36,134 bases of DNA from JAWLGW01 sp964569055 (GCA_964569055.1 CAZMSZ010000026.1:1-36134), one strand, 5' to 3'. Positions 1 through 10,230 are shown, counted from the first letter of the stretch. Notes: generated by a model not told the origin, from the letters alone. Numbers and translations are program-made.

Positions 1-2
1 CC

Positions 3-1043
3 TGCGCGGCCATCGTCACGTTCAGCGTCGCGGGAGCCTGGGCCCAGGACGGGCAACCGCCCATCGATGAGCCGCCCGCGGGCGAGATGCCGGAGGACAT
101 GCCGCTCGAGGACATGCCGCTCGAGGACATGCCGCCCGAGGACATGCCGCCCGAGGACATGCCGCCCGAGGACATGCCTCCCGACCTCCCGCCGGCCGAT
201 CTCCCGCCGGCCGACCTCCCGCCGGACGACCTCCCGCCCGATCTGCCGCCCGACGACCTCCCGCCCGACCTGCCGCCCGACGACCTCCCGCCGGCTGACC
301 TCCCGCCGGCCGACCTTCCGCCCGAGAGCGAGCCGGCCGACCTGCCGCCTCCGACCGAGCCCTCGACCGAGTCGACGGCGCCCGGCTCCACCGCCGACGC
401 GGGCGAGGAGGAGCTGGTCGAGGTCACGGCCTCGTACTACCCCGACGAGGAGCGGGAGTTCGGCCCGATCGAGGGGGAGTACCGCGGTCCGATCGAGCTC
501 TCGGCGTACATGGGCTGGTCGATCTACGACGGTCGCCTCGAGCTCCTCAACGGCGGCTCGCTCCACGGCGGGCTCCGCTTGACCGGCAACTTCGGCGCGG
601 AGAGCCAGTGGGGCATCGACTTCGACACCTCGATCACGCGCATCAACCTCGACGTCAGCCGCACGATCAACGGTGTGGCCGTGGAGGCCAAGGACGGCGA
701 GGTCACCATCGCCACCTTCACGGGTGGCGTCACCTACCGCATGACGGGGCTGCGCGCGGAGTACCTGACGCCGTTCATCCGTATCGCCGCCGGTGTGGCC
801 TACTTCGACGACACCGACACCGCCGGTCTGGTCGGCGGCACCCGTCAGAAGATCAAGCTCCACTCGACGGCCGGGTTCGCCGCCTCCCTGGGGCTGGGCT
901 TCGACTACAAGCTGGCTCGCAACTGGTCGCTGCGGTTCGAGACCGGCGTGGACGTGTGGTACGTGCGGGACTGGCTCGACCGGAGCGAGGTCCACGTCAA
1001 CGGCAACATCGCGAACTTCGGCATCGTCTGGCACTTCGACTGA
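3..1043 (+). CDS. Outer-membrane beta-barrel protein with D/E/P-rich repeat linker (5' end outside window)
   Basis: The frame is open from the first bases of the window and reads through the end of a signal peptide, with a likely cleavage after Ala-Trp-Ala and before Gln-Asp, so the true start lies upstream. Next comes about 80 residues of low-complexity repeats (PPEDM, then PPADL, PPDDL and PPDLP), which would form an acidic, proline-rich periplasmic spacer. The remaining ~210 residues alternate polar and aromatic/hydrophobic residues in short strands and end in Trp-His-Phe-Asp, as expected of a small outer-membrane beta-barrel. Barrel type and function cannot be told from the sequence. The stop codon lies inside an inverted repeat shared with the convergent gene at 1098. 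Secreted/barrel nature is fairly sure; role unknown. Confidence 0.75.
   Translation, partial: CAAIVTFSVAGAWAQDGQPPIDEPPAGEMPEDMPLEDMPLEDMPPEDMPPEDMPPEDMPPDLPPADLPPADLPPDDLPPDLPPDDLPPDLPPDDLPPADLPPADLPPESEPADLPPPTEPSTESTAPGSTADAGEEELVEVTASYYPDEEREFGPIEGEYRGPIELSAYMGWSIYDGRLELLNGGSLHGGLRLTGNFGAESQWGIDFDTSITRINLDVSRTINGVAVEAKDGEVTIATFTGGVTYRMTGLRAEYLTPFIRIAAGVAYFDDTDTAGLVGGTRQKIKLHSTAGFAASLGLGFDYKLARNWSLRFETGVDVWYVRDWLDRSEVHVNGNIANFGIVWHFD
91..330 (+). repeat. In-frame 15-bp tandem repeats in the beta-barrel gene
   Basis: The unit GAGGACATGCCGCYC is repeated six times with few changes. It then drifts into related units reading GACCTCCCGCCGGCC and GACGACCTCCCGCCC. All units keep the reading frame, giving five-residue protein repeats (EDMPP, then DLPPA/DLPPD). 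Such tracts can change length by slippage, and short-read assembly may have compressed this one. Confidence 0.85.
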
Positions 1044-1101
1044 TTTTCGCGCTGTTCTTGGGTGAACGCCCCGCTGTTGTGTGGGGGCGCGCGAAAATCA
1101 G
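1040..1101. terminator. Inverted repeat holding the stop codons of two convergent genes
   Basis: CTGATTTTCGCGC (1040-1052) and GCGCGAAAATCAG (1089-1101) are a perfect 13-bp inverted repeat. The TGA of the beta-barrel gene (1041-1043) is in the left arm and the TGA of the minus-strand gene (1098-1100) is in the right arm. The interior can pair again (CGCCCC with GGGGCG). It could serve as a bidirectional terminator. The short AT-rich part of the arms and the truncated gene on the right also fit a recombination or assembly junction. Confidence 0.55.
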
Positions 1102-1568
1102 CGCGCGAGGCGCTCGCGCACGGGTGTCAGGCTGGCGGGCTCGCCCAGGCCGAGCGAGACCACGAACTCGACCGGCGCCGGCGCGCGGCCGAGCGCTTCG
1201 GACAGCGACCGCCCGGCCTGTCGGAGCGCCAGGTCGAGCGCGGCGCTCTCGAGCGCCCAGCGGCGGTAGAGGCGCGAGGCGGGGTTCAGCGGCGCACGCG
1301 GGAACGGGTCGAGCCGATCGAGCGCGCGCGAGAAGCCGTCGAGGGTGGTGCGGCCGGGCTCGAGCGCCAGGCCGGCGGCCTGGAGCGCGAGCTGGTCCTG
1401 CTCCTCGTAGGTGACGTCCTCGCCGACGCCGTCGTGCCCGCCGCCGCTCAGCCGGATCAGGGTCGTGCGGCGCGTCCAGCCGCCCGTCACCGTGTGCGCG
1501 AGCGGCTCGAGCGCCCACGCCTCGAGCTCGAGCGGGAGCTCGGCCAGCCGTGCGTAGAGGCCGCTCAT
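1098..1568 (-). pseudogene. Enolase-superfamily N-terminal fragment, truncated
   Basis: The 156-residue product resembles the N-terminal capping domain of enolase-superfamily enzymes (o-succinylbenzoate synthase, dipeptide epimerase, muconate cycloisomerase). It has strands and a glycine-rich turn near residues 30-50 and a helix containing ALDLALRQAG near residue 115. It then enters what should be the first barrel strand (VEFVVSLGLGEP) and stops about 15 residues later. Family members are usually around 350 residues, and all metal-binding and catalytic Lys/Asp/Glu residues lie in the missing barrel, so it cannot be an active enzyme as written. ATG is 3 nt after the stop of the upstream gene, making it the last gene of the moxR operon. 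The break coincides with the 13-bp inverted repeat. Family assignment is from sequence resemblance only. Confidence 0.6.
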
Positions 1569-1571
1569 GCC

Positions 1572-3608
1572 TCACTGCCCCCCGGGGCGGGCGGCTCGCC
1601 GGGTGCGGTCGAGGAGCTCGTGCTGCTCGCGGATCAGGCGCTTGAGCTCGGCGACCAGCGCGGCGAGGTCCTCGAGCTGGCCGATCCGCGCCGCGATCGC
1701 GCGCAGCTCGCGGGCGACGTCGGCCGCGCCCTCGGCCGCGGAGGCCGCGCCGGCCGGGTCGGCGGCGGCCGCCTCTGCCGCCGTCAGCGCGCGCGCCAGC
1801 GCGGCGTCGGGCAGCGCGCGCAGCGGCGCGACCACTTGCCGCCGCAGGCGCTCCCAGGCCGGGGCGTCGAGGAGCTGGTTGGTCTCGAGCTCGTCCACCA
1901 CCCCCTCGACCGTGTCGCCCGCGCGGGTCGCGGAGCGGCTGACGTCGTGCTGGACCGGCGCCGCCCGCTCGATCGCCGCCGCCCGCTCGGAGCCGCGCAG
2001 CCCCGCCGCGAGGCGGTCCTCCTCGTCGGCGAGGCGCTCGAGCTGCAGGCGCACCTCCTGCAGGCGACGCAGCAGCTCGTTGATCAGCTCCTCGTCGGGC
2101 ACCACCCGCAGGTGGACGGCCGCCGAGGCCCCGACCTGCCCCGGCCCCGAGGCGGCGGCGCCGCTCGGGTTCCCGTCGCGCGCCTCGGCCCACACCGTCA
2201 CGGCCGCCCGCAGCGGCAGCTCGAGCCCTTCCAGCTCTCGCACCCCGGCCGCCGCCGCCTCGCGGCCGCCGCCGCCGAGCGACGCGAGCGCGTCCTCGAC
2301 CTCGCGCGGCGGCGGCGGCTCGCCCGCCTCCGCTCCTGGCGCCGTCCCGCCCCCGGCGGGCGCGCCGGCCTGCGCGGGCGGCTCGCCGCCCGTGATCCGC
2401 AGGCGCAGCGCGCCGCCCTGCAGGCCGTACTCGTCCCGCGCCTCGACCGCATAGCGGAGCCGCGCGCCGCGGGTGATGTTGGTGCCCACCCCGTGCAACG
2501 CCAGAGACACCGCCGGCGGCGCGTCGGGGACCGCCCGCAGCGTGAAGCGAACGGGCGCGTCGAGCCCGAACCCGTGCTCGTCCTCGACCCGCAGCCGCAG
2601 CTCCTGCGTGCGGTCGAGCAGCAGGGGGACCTCGAGCGCCCGGCCGCCCTCGGCGAGGACGCCGGTGTGCACGGCGGCCGGCTCGCCCGCGCCCTCGACC
2701 TCGAGCCAGCCGCGCCGCAGGGGCGCGCTCACCCGCGCCAGCGCGCGCACGCGCGCGCCGACCGGCAGCTCGACGTCGGTCGACTCGAGGTCGAACGTGC
2801 GCGCCGGCAGGCCGGTGTAGGCGGGCGGCTCGACCGCGAGGCGCAGCCCCTCGAGCCAGGGCCGCTCCACGACCTCGACCTGATAGGGTCCGAGCTCCGC
2901 GTCGCCGCCCGCCACCGTGAACGCGAACGGCTCGGTCACCCGCTCGAGCTGCGCGCGGAAGCGCTGCGCGCCCTCCGGCGTGCGGCCNNNNNNNNNNNNN
3001 NNNNNNNNNNNNNNNNNNNNNNNNNNNNNNNNNNNNNNNNNNNNNNNNNNNNNNNNNNNNNNNNNNNNNNNNNNNNNNNNNNNNNNNGCGCACACCGCGA
3101 CCAGCCCCAGCGCCGCCAGGCCGCGCAGCGCCGCGCGCACCACCGGCCGCAGCGGGACGGCGCGCCCGAACGCCACGTCGGGCGAGGAGGCCAGCGCCTC
3201 GGCGTCGGCCACCACCTGCGCCGCCAGCGCGCGCGAGGTCTCGGGGCCCGGCTCCCAGGACGGGTCCGCGAACTGGACCGCGCTCACCAGCCGCCACTCG
3301 AGGCGCGGCTCGACCCGCTCCACCGCGCGGGCCAGCTCGGCCAGCGGCAGGGCGGCCGCGAGCGGCCGCAGCCACCAGCGCCAGGCGAAGGCGAGCAGGG
3401 CGGTCGCGGCGCCGACCAGCAGGGTGGCCCGCGTCTCCCACGCCAGGCGCAGCGGACGATCCAGCGCGAAGGACACGAGCGTCAGCGCCACGCCGAGCGC
3501 GGCGAGGCGGCCGAAGCCGCGCACCAGGAGCGAGGCGCGGACGCGGCGACGCAGCGCGGCGAGCTGCGCGCGGAGGCGGGGGCCGAGCTCGAGCGCGGGG
3601 GACCTCAC
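1572..3608 (-). CDS. DUF4175-like membrane protein (contains a 100-N gap)
   Basis: This is a large envelope protein of the kind found next to moxR/VWA genes. The GTG start overlaps the upstream stop (GTGA, 3605-3608). The N-terminal ~175 residues contain two hydrophobic pairs (around 30-47 and 55-75) and another segment just before the gap. After the gap come a long Ig-like/beta-rich extracytoplasmic region, a Pro/Gly/Ala-rich stretch (PPAQAGAPAGGG) and a charged coiled coil (ELINELLRRLQEVRLQLERL). The C-terminal helical domain ends in a positively charged tail. The frame is the same on both sides of the gap, which supports one gene, but about 30 or more residues are unknown. DUF4175 is the closest family I can name; no enzymatic motif is visible. 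It probably works with the VWA proteins. Confidence 0.65.
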   Translation of the reverse strand: MRSPALELGPRLRAQLAALRRRVRASLLVRGFGRLAALGVALTLVSFALDRPLRLAWETRATLLVGAATALLAFAWRWWLRPLAAALPLAELARAVERVEPRLEWRLVSAVQFADPSWEPGPETSRALAAQVVADAEALASSPDVAFGRAVPLRPVVRAALRGLAALGLVAVCXXXXXXXXXXXXXXXXXXXXXXXXXXXXXXXXXXGRTPEGAQRFRAQLERVTEPFAFTVAGGDAELGPYQVEVVERPWLEGLRLAVEPPAYTGLPARTFDLESTDVELPVGARVRALARVSAPLRRGWLEVEGAGEPAAVHTGVLAEGGRALEVPLLLDRTQELRLRVEDEHGFGLDAPVRFTLRAVPDAPPAVSLALHGVGTNITRGARLRYAVEARDEYGLQGGALRLRITGGEPPAQAGAPAGGGTAPGAEAGEPPPPREVEDALASLGGGGREAAAAGVRELEGLELPLRAAVTVWAEARDGNPSGAAASGPGQVGASAAVHLRVVPDEELINELLRRLQEVRLQLERLADEEDRLAAGLRGSERAAAIERAAPVQHDVSRSATRAGDTVEGVVDELETNQLLDAPAWERLRRQVVAPLRALPDAALARALTAAEAAAADPAGAASAAEGAADVARELRAIAARIGQLEDLAALVAELKRLIREQHELLDRTRRAARPGGQ
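2988..3087. other. Assembly gap (100 N)
   Basis: Exactly 100 unknown bases, a conventional placeholder size, inside the DUF4175-like gene. The flanks do not overlap each other, unlike the second gap. Real length is unknown; it falls in the region just after the last N-terminal hydrophobic segment. Confidence 0.95.
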
Positions 3609-6001
3609 ACCATGCGGCTCCGCTTGCGCAGCGCCCACTCCAGGCCGAGCAGGGCGCACACCGCCAGCAGGGTGGCCCAGCGGTCCCAGAGCTCGATCGG
3701 CGCGCCCGCCACCACCACCTGCTCGCGTCGGGACGGGATCCGCTCGGCCAGGGCGCCGAGCTCGCCGGGCGGGACCAGCGCGCCGCCGGTGCCGTCGGCG
3801 ATCGCCCGCAGGGTGGCCTCGTCGAGCTGGGGCTCGGCCAGCTCGCGGTCGGCCCGGCGCACCGTCAGCTCGAGCGTCTCGGGCGGCGCGCCCGGGTCGT
3901 CGTCGGGGAGGCGCAGCGCGATCTCGAGCGCGCCCAGCGCGGGCGGCAGGAGCGTGGCCTCGAACCAGCCCGGGCGCCCGGCGCTGGGCTCGAACACCAC
4001 GTCGCGCTCCTCGGCGCCCACCCGCGCGCGCCCCTCGAGGCGCGCCGCCTCGAGCGGGCGGTACGACGCGTCGTAGGCATGCGCCCGCAGCCGGATCGGC
4101 TCGCCGAGGGCGTAGACGCGCCGGTCGGCCAGGAGCTCGACCCGCTTGCGCCCGCCCGCCAGCCGCCCCTGCACCAAGAACCGCAGCAGCCCCACCCAGT
4201 AGCGGTCGTAGGCGCGCCGCGCGACCGAGCGCCAGCGCCAGGTCTCGTCGCTCCCCTGGAACACGACCGGGCCGCCCTGGAAGAAGTGGGCCACCAGCAG
4301 CGGCCGCCCGTCGCGCGCCTGCGCGTCGGTCGCGACCTGGTGGCGCACGAGCACGGCCGCGCCGTGCTTCACCCGCTGCACGGGCAGGCTGTAGTAGAAG
4401 CCGGGCAGCCGCGACCAGACGCGGGCGCAGCGCTCGGGGTCGCTCGCCAGGCGCGTCGCCGGGTGGAGCGCGCCGTCGGGGGTCGCCTTCAGCGCCCAGC
4501 TCTCGGTGGCGCCGCGCCGCCCCGCGTCGCCGAAGTCGGCCGCCGGGATCACCGGGAGCAGCGCCCGCAGCGGCTCGAGCTCGGCGCGCGTGAGGAAGGT
4601 GGCCGCGTGCTTGGGTCCGGGCACGTACAGCAGCCCGCCCTGGTGATCCTGCACGAAGCGCTTGAGCGCGTCGGCCAGCGCGCCGTCGAACCCCTCGGGG
4701 TCGGGGTCGAGCAGGATCACCGCGTCGAACTCGCGCAGCGCCTCGAGCGTGCGCGGCAGCGCCTCGAGCCGCTCGTTGCCGCCCTGCGGGTAGCGCGGGT
4801 CGGCGCTCTGCAGCCAGGCCGAGAGGATCGCCCCCTTCTCGCGCGTGAGACGCGTGCGCAAGAAGTGGTACTCGAAGCACGGGCCGCCCGCGACGAGGAG
4901 CACGCGCGCCTGGTCGTCGGTCACCTTGACCGCGACCTCGCGGGCGTTGTCGTCGGTGACCGGCTCGTCGCCCGCGGGCGGGAGGCGCAGCTCGAACAGG
5001 TAGTCGCCCAGCTCCTTCGCCTCGTGGCGGAACGAGAGGCGCACCGGCGCGCCGTCGCCCTCGAACCGGACGGTGCGCGTCTCGACCTCCTGGGCGGGCC
5101 CGGGCTCCGCGCCGGGCGCCTGCCGCCGGACCGTGAGCACCGCCTCGCTGGTGCGGCCCGCGAAGCCCTGCGCGCGGACCGTCGCCTCGACCACCAGCGG
5201 ATCGCCGAGGAGCGCGCGCGGCTCGGCCTCGAGCTCGACCACCTCGAGGTTGATCGGCGGGACCGGGTCGCCGATCCCGAGCGCGTAGAACGGCACGTCT
5301 CGCCCCTCGAGCGCGGCGATCACGCCCTGCGCGCCCTCCCCCCGCGTGAGCCGGCCGTCGGTGATCGCGATCACCGCCGCGAGCCGCGCGGTGCCGGCGT
5401 CGGCGAGGGCGGTCCGGACCGCGCCGGCGAGGTCGGTCGCGGCGCCGCTCGGGGCGAGCGCGGACGGGTCGGGCGCCGCGCCGTGGGGGCGCGCCTCCTC
5501 GGCGAAGCCGTAGACCACGAGCTGGTTCTTGGCGGCCAGCGCCTCCAGCAGCCCCGCGCGCTCCACGATCCGCCAGGCGAGCTCGTGGCGGGTCGAGGCC
5601 TCGAGCGGGTCGGTCAACTGCGCCGCGGCGGCGAGCGCCGCGCGCCGCTCCTCCTCGGCGTAGCGGTCCGCGAGCGACATGGAGAGCGAGGTGTCCCACA
5701 GCACGACGGTCCGGCCGGGGACCTCGCGGCTGAGGTCGATCGCGAGGCGCGGCTCGAGCAGCACCGCCGCGAGCAGCGCGAGGGCGCTCAGGCGCAGGAG
5801 CGCGAGGAAGCCCTTGCGCAGCGCGCCCGCCCGCCCCTCGCGGCGATAGAGCCAGATCGTGAGCGCGGCGGCCGCGAGCGCGCCGAGCACGAGCAGCAGG
5901 CCCGCCTCGCCGCGCGGCAGGTGCCCCCACTCGAAGCGGACCTCGGCCCCCTCCGGGATCCGGTCCTGCAGCTCGAGCACCCGCACCAGCCACTCGGTCA
6001 C
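3605..6001 (-). CDS. VWA / glutamine-amidotransferase-like membrane protein
   Basis: This 798-residue protein has an N-terminal membrane region (hydrophobic segments about 33-52 and 66-84), followed by a von Willebrand A domain whose MIDAS motif is DTSLS at residues 103-107, with a later Thr-Asp-Gly loop (ITDGR). A middle beta-rich region precedes a class-I-amidotransferase-like fold (VLLVAGGPCFEYHFLRTRL, then a Rossmann-like DAVILLDPDPEGF). A C-terminal membrane helix (WATLLAVCALLGLEWAL) is followed by a basic tail. The GTG start overlaps the stop of the upstream BatA-like gene by GTGA (5998-6001). Family members lie in MoxR operons and are thought to form a cell-envelope complex with the AAA+ protein. 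The substrate is unknown. Confidence 0.8.
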   Translation of the reverse strand: MTEWLVRVLELQDRIPEGAEVRFEWGHLPRGEAGLLLVLGALAAAALTIWLYRREGRAGALRKGFLALLRLSALALLAAVLLEPRLAIDLSREVPGRTVVLWDTSLSMSLADRYAEEERRAALAAAAQLTDPLEASTRHELAWRIVERAGLLEALAAKNQLVVYGFAEEARPHGAAPDPSALAPSGAATDLAGAVRTALADAGTARLAAVIAITDGRLTRGEGAQGVIAALEGRDVPFYALGIGDPVPPINLEVVELEAEPRALLGDPLVVEATVRAQGFAGRTSEAVLTVRRQAPGAEPGPAQEVETRTVRFEGDGAPVRLSFRHEAKELGDYLFELRLPPAGDEPVTDDNAREVAVKVTDDQARVLLVAGGPCFEYHFLRTRLTREKGAILSAWLQSADPRYPQGGNERLEALPRTLEALREFDAVILLDPDPEGFDGALADALKRFVQDHQGGLLYVPGPKHAATFLTRAELEPLRALLPVIPAADFGDAGRRGATESWALKATPDGALHPATRLASDPERCARVWSRLPGFYYSLPVQRVKHGAAVLVRHQVATDAQARDGRPLLVAHFFQGGPVVFQGSDETWRWRSVARRAYDRYWVGLLRFLVQGRLAGGRKRVELLADRRVYALGEPIRLRAHAYDASYRPLEAARLEGRARVGAEERDVVFEPSAGRPGWFEATLLPPALGALEIALRLPDDDPGAPPETLELTVRRADRELAEPQLDEATLRAIADGTGGALVPPGELGALAERIPSRREQVVVAGAPIELWDRWATLLAVCALLGLEWALRKRSRMV

Positions 6002-8244
6002 GGGAGCACCCCCGCCGGGGTCGGCGCCCGCCCGTCGCGGGTGTGGTGCGCCGCGCGCCAGGCCAGGAGCTGCTCGAGCAACAGCGCCGCGAATAGCGCG
6101 TAGAGGCAGGTGCGCCACAGCTCGGTGCGCCCGCCCTCCGCGCGCCCGAGGATCGCGCCCTCGTCGTCGGGGCCGACGAGCGCGAAGGCCGCGCCCGCGA
6201 ACGCCTGCTCGATCCGGGCCCGCGCCGCCGGGGTGATGTCTCCCTCGCCGGGGTCGACGTTGACGGCGACCTGCTCGCGCACCACGCCCTCGCCCGCGAC
6301 CGAGCGCAGCTCGAGGCCGTACAGCCCCGCGCGCTCCGTCCCGCCGTACGTGGCCCACAAGGTGGCGTCCTCGCCGCGCGGCTCGGCGTGGAGCTCGCGC
6401 GGGGGCTCGCCCGGGGGCACGAGCCGCGCGGTGGGGAGGTAGCGCGCCGGGTCGAGCGGCCACTCGAGCGGCTCGCCGCAGGCGAGGTTGCGCCCGGCGT
6501 CGGCGGGCGGCGCCAGCAGCCGGACCAGCTCCTGCGCGACCACGAGGTAGCTCGGGTTGCGCGGCCAGGTCGACCAGGCCAGGTCCGCGGTGGTGTTGAA
6601 CAGCACCACGCGCCCCTTGCCGTACGCCTTCTCCACCGCGAACGGCGTGCGGGCCGGGTCGGTCAGCCGGAGCACCACCCGCGCGGCGGGGTCACGCGCG
6701 GAGTCGAGCGGCAGGGACATCCAGGTGCGGGCGCGCAGCCCGCGCAAGAACGGGTTCCCCTCGCTGAACACCGCCGTCAGCGGGTGCTCCTCCTCGGGCG
6801 GCGCGACCGTCGGCTCGTCCTCCTCGCGCGGCGCCTCGTGCCGGGCGCCGAGCGCGCAGGGGAGCAGCCCCGCGCCGCCGTCGTACAGCGCCTCCTCCCA
6901 GGCGCGCGGCGTCACGCGATCGCCCAGGAACAGGGCCAGGCCGCCGCCGCGCGCCACGAACCGGCGCAGCTCCTCGACCGTGGCGGCCGGCCAGCGGTCG
7001 ACGTTGCAGGCGATCACCGAGCCGAAGTCGGCGAGGTCCTCGGCCGCGAGCGCGTCGGGGCGGACCACCGCGGGCTCGACCCCCGACAGCGCGTCCCCCG
7101 GCGGCGCGAGCGCCAGGCGCAGCTGATCGACCTCGCCGTCGAGCGGCCCCTGCCCTTGCTCGCCCTCCACCAGCAGCACCGAGAGGCGCTCCTGCACCCG
7201 CAGCGCGAGGTGGCGCGCGTCGTCGAGCGGGAGGGCGTCCTCGGCCAGCCGCACCGAGAGCCCGCGGGCGCCCGGCTCGAGGAACGTGGTGCGGTGGCGG
7301 ACGCGGACCTCCTCGCCCGGCGGGATCTCGCCGATCGCGGGGAGCGGCACGCGCCCCTCGCCGCTCTCCAGCGCGAGCGGGACGCCGCTCACGGGCACGT
7401 CGCCCCAGTTGGCGACGCGCACCTCGAGCTCGAGCGGCACGCCGGCGAGCGCCAGCTTCTCGACCGGCTCGAACCCGGTGATCCCCACGTTGCGGCGCTC
7501 GCCGCCGCCGAGCGGGACCACGACCACGCGGTCGGGCGCCTCGGCGGCGCCCTCCTCAGGACGCGGCAGCACCTCGGCGATCCGCGCCGCGGCCTCGCCA
7601 TTGGGGCCGATCCAGTCGCGCGCCAACAGGTCGGTGAGCACGTAGACCACCCGCCGGTCGGGGCCCTCCTCGCGCGGCGCGAGCGCGCGCTCGAGCGAGT
7701 CGGCCACGTCGAACGTCGCCTCGGTCGGCCCGAGCTCGCCGAGCTGGTCGAGGAAGCTGGCCGTCCGCTCGTCGTCGAGCGGCGCGAGCGTCACGTCGGG
7801 GCGGTCGGGGCTCGAGGCGCGCACCACGGTGAGGAGGTCGCGCGGGCGCGCCTCGCGCAGGTCGTCCACCAGCCGCGCCAGGACGCGGCGCGCCTGCGCG
7901 AAGCGGGTCTCGCGCCCGTCGCCGTAGCCCATGGAGCCCGAGTCGTCGAGCAGCACCACCCGCTCGACCGCCTCCTGCGCCCCGGGCAGGAACGCCAGCC
8001 CGCCCGCGCCCACCACCGGGCGCGCCACGACCCCCACCAGGAGCGCCACCGCCAGGCAGCGCAGCAGCAGCACCAGCAGGTGCTCGAGGCGGATCCGCCG
8101 CCGGTTCTGGCGGTGCGCCTGCAGCAGGAAGTCCATGGCGGCCCAGCGGACCACCTCGAACCGGCGGCGGTTGAGGAGGTGGATGATGATCGGCAGCGCG
8201 ATCAGCCCCAGCCCCCACAGCAGCCCGCCGTTGACCCAGCCCAC
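5998..8244 (-). CDS. BatA-domain and VWA-domain membrane protein
   Basis: The 748-residue product opens with the typical BatA N-terminus: a hydrophobic helix, IIHLLNRRR (20-28), the RWAAMDFLL motif (33-41) and a second membrane helix (56-73). A VWA domain follows with MIDAS DDSGSM at 100-105 and a Thr-Asp-Leu strand (YVLTDLLARDW). Beta-sandwich sequence and an amidotransferase-like domain (DFGSVIACNVDRWPA; GRVVLFNTTADLAWSTWPRNPSYLV) follow. A final membrane helix (CLYALFAALLLEQLLAW) is close to the C-terminus. The GTG start is 3 nt after the DUF58 stop. BatA-type proteins are partners of MoxR AAA+ ATPases; the VWA domain suggests metal-dependent protein binding at the membrane. Confidence 0.85.
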   Translation of the reverse strand: MGWVNGGLLWGLGLIALPIIIHLLNRRRFEVVRWAAMDFLLQAHRQNRRRIRLEHLLVLLLRCLAVALLVGVVARPVVGAGGLAFLPGAQEAVERVVLLDDSGSMGYGDGRETRFAQARRVLARLVDDLREARPRDLLTVVRASSPDRPDVTLAPLDDERTASFLDQLGELGPTEATFDVADSLERALAPREEGPDRRVVYVLTDLLARDWIGPNGEAAARIAEVLPRPEEGAAEAPDRVVVVPLGGGERRNVGITGFEPVEKLALAGVPLELEVRVANWGDVPVSGVPLALESGEGRVPLPAIGEIPPGEEVRVRHRTTFLEPGARGLSVRLAEDALPLDDARHLALRVQERLSVLLVEGEQGQGPLDGEVDQLRLALAPPGDALSGVEPAVVRPDALAAEDLADFGSVIACNVDRWPAATVEELRRFVARGGGLALFLGDRVTPRAWEEALYDGGAGLLPCALGARHEAPREEDEPTVAPPEEEHPLTAVFSEGNPFLRGLRARTWMSLPLDSARDPAARVVLRLTDPARTPFAVEKAYGKGRVVLFNTTADLAWSTWPRNPSYLVVAQELVRLLAPPADAGRNLACGEPLEWPLDPARYLPTARLVPPGEPPRELHAEPRGEDATLWATYGGTERAGLYGLELRSVAGEGVVREQVAVNVDPGEGDITPAARARIEQAFAGAAFALVGPDDEGAILGRAEGGRTELWRTCLYALFAALLLEQLLAWRAAHHTRDGRAPTPAGVLP

Positions 8245-8247
8245 GCG

Positions 8248-9162
8248 CTATCGCCTCGCGAACCGGCGGCGCTTCCGCTGGGTCAGGTAGCGCGCCAGGG
8301 TCAGGGCCGGCCCCTGGCCCGTGTCGACCCGCACGTAGTCGACGCGGGCCTCCTGGCAGCCGGTCTCGACGGTGCGCAGGAAGGCGCCGAGCGCCTCGAG
8401 GTAGCCGGCGCGCAGCCCGCGCGGGTCGACGAGCAGCTGCGGCCCCGCCTCGAGCCCCTCGAACCGGGTGACGTCCTCGAACGGGAAGTCGAGCTCGTCG
8501 GGGTCGAGCAGGTGGAACACGACCACCTCGTGGCCGCGGTGGCGCAGGTGGCGCAGGCCGTCGAGCAGCGCCTCCGCGTCGAACAGGAGGTCGGAGATCA
8601 CGAACACCAGCCCGCGCCGGGTGAGCTCCTCGGCCAGGCGGTGGAGCACCGGCGGGCGGCCGCTCTCGCGGGCGGGCTCGACCCGGGCCATGGCCTCGGC
8701 GATCTGGCGGAGCTGAGCGGGGTGCGCGCTGGTGGGGAGGCGCTGCAGCTCGCCCTCGGCGAACAGCGACAGGCCGACGGCGTCCTGCTGGCGGAGCAGC
8801 AGGTAGGCGAGGCCGGCCGCGAGCGTGGCGCCGTACTCGTACTTCATGCAGCGGGCGCGCGGGCCCTGGTAGAGCATGGACTCCGAGGCGTCGAGCGCGC
8901 ACACCGCGTAGAGGTTGGTCTCCTCCTCGTACTGCTTGACGTAGTAGCGGTCGGTGCGCCCGTAGACCTTCCAGTCGACGTGCTTGAGCTCGTCGCCCCA
9001 GGTGTACTCGCGGTGCTGCGCGAACTCGACCGAGAAGCCCTGGTAGGGGCTCTTGTGGAGCCCCGACACGGCGCCTTCGACCACCGCCTGCGCAGCGAGG
9101 TCGAGCCGCGCGATCCGCTCGCGGACCTCGTCGGAGAGGAGCTCGGCCGCAGAGCGCGCCAC
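8248..9162 (-). CDS. DUF58 domain protein (MoxR partner)
   Basis: This 304-residue soluble protein carries the DUF58 hallmark YTWGDELKHVDWKVYGRT (residues 53-70). The VWA-like strand AVCALDASESM has its MIDAS Asp-x-Ser-x-Ser at 91-95. The rest matches a VWA fold (GLVFVISDLLFD; HEVVVFHLLDPDE). DUF58 proteins are almost always encoded directly after moxR and are thought to be its cytoplasmic adaptor or substrate. The start is GTG, 3 nt downstream of the moxR stop. The junction sequence TAGCGCGTGG is repeated exactly at the next gene junction. Length and gene order are normal for the family. Confidence 0.9.
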   Translation of the reverse strand: MARSAAELLSDEVRERIARLDLAAQAVVEGAVSGLHKSPYQGFSVEFAQHREYTWGDELKHVDWKVYGRTDRYYVKQYEEETNLYAVCALDASESMLYQGPRARCMKYEYGATLAAGLAYLLLRQQDAVGLSLFAEGELQRLPTSAHPAQLRQIAEAMARVEPARESGRPPVLHRLAEELTRRGLVFVISDLLFDAEALLDGLRHLRHRGHEVVVFHLLDPDELDFPFEDVTRFEGLEAGPQLLVDPRGLRAGYLEALGAFLRTVETGCQEARVDYVRVDTGQGPALTLARYLTQRKRRRFARR

Positions 9163-9165
9163 GCG

Positions 9166-10230
<1,065 letters not shown>

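Noticed and set aside
67..582. Arg/Pro/Thr-rich 171-codon frame over the repeat tract
   Set aside because: Out-of-frame reading of the beta-barrel gene repeats.
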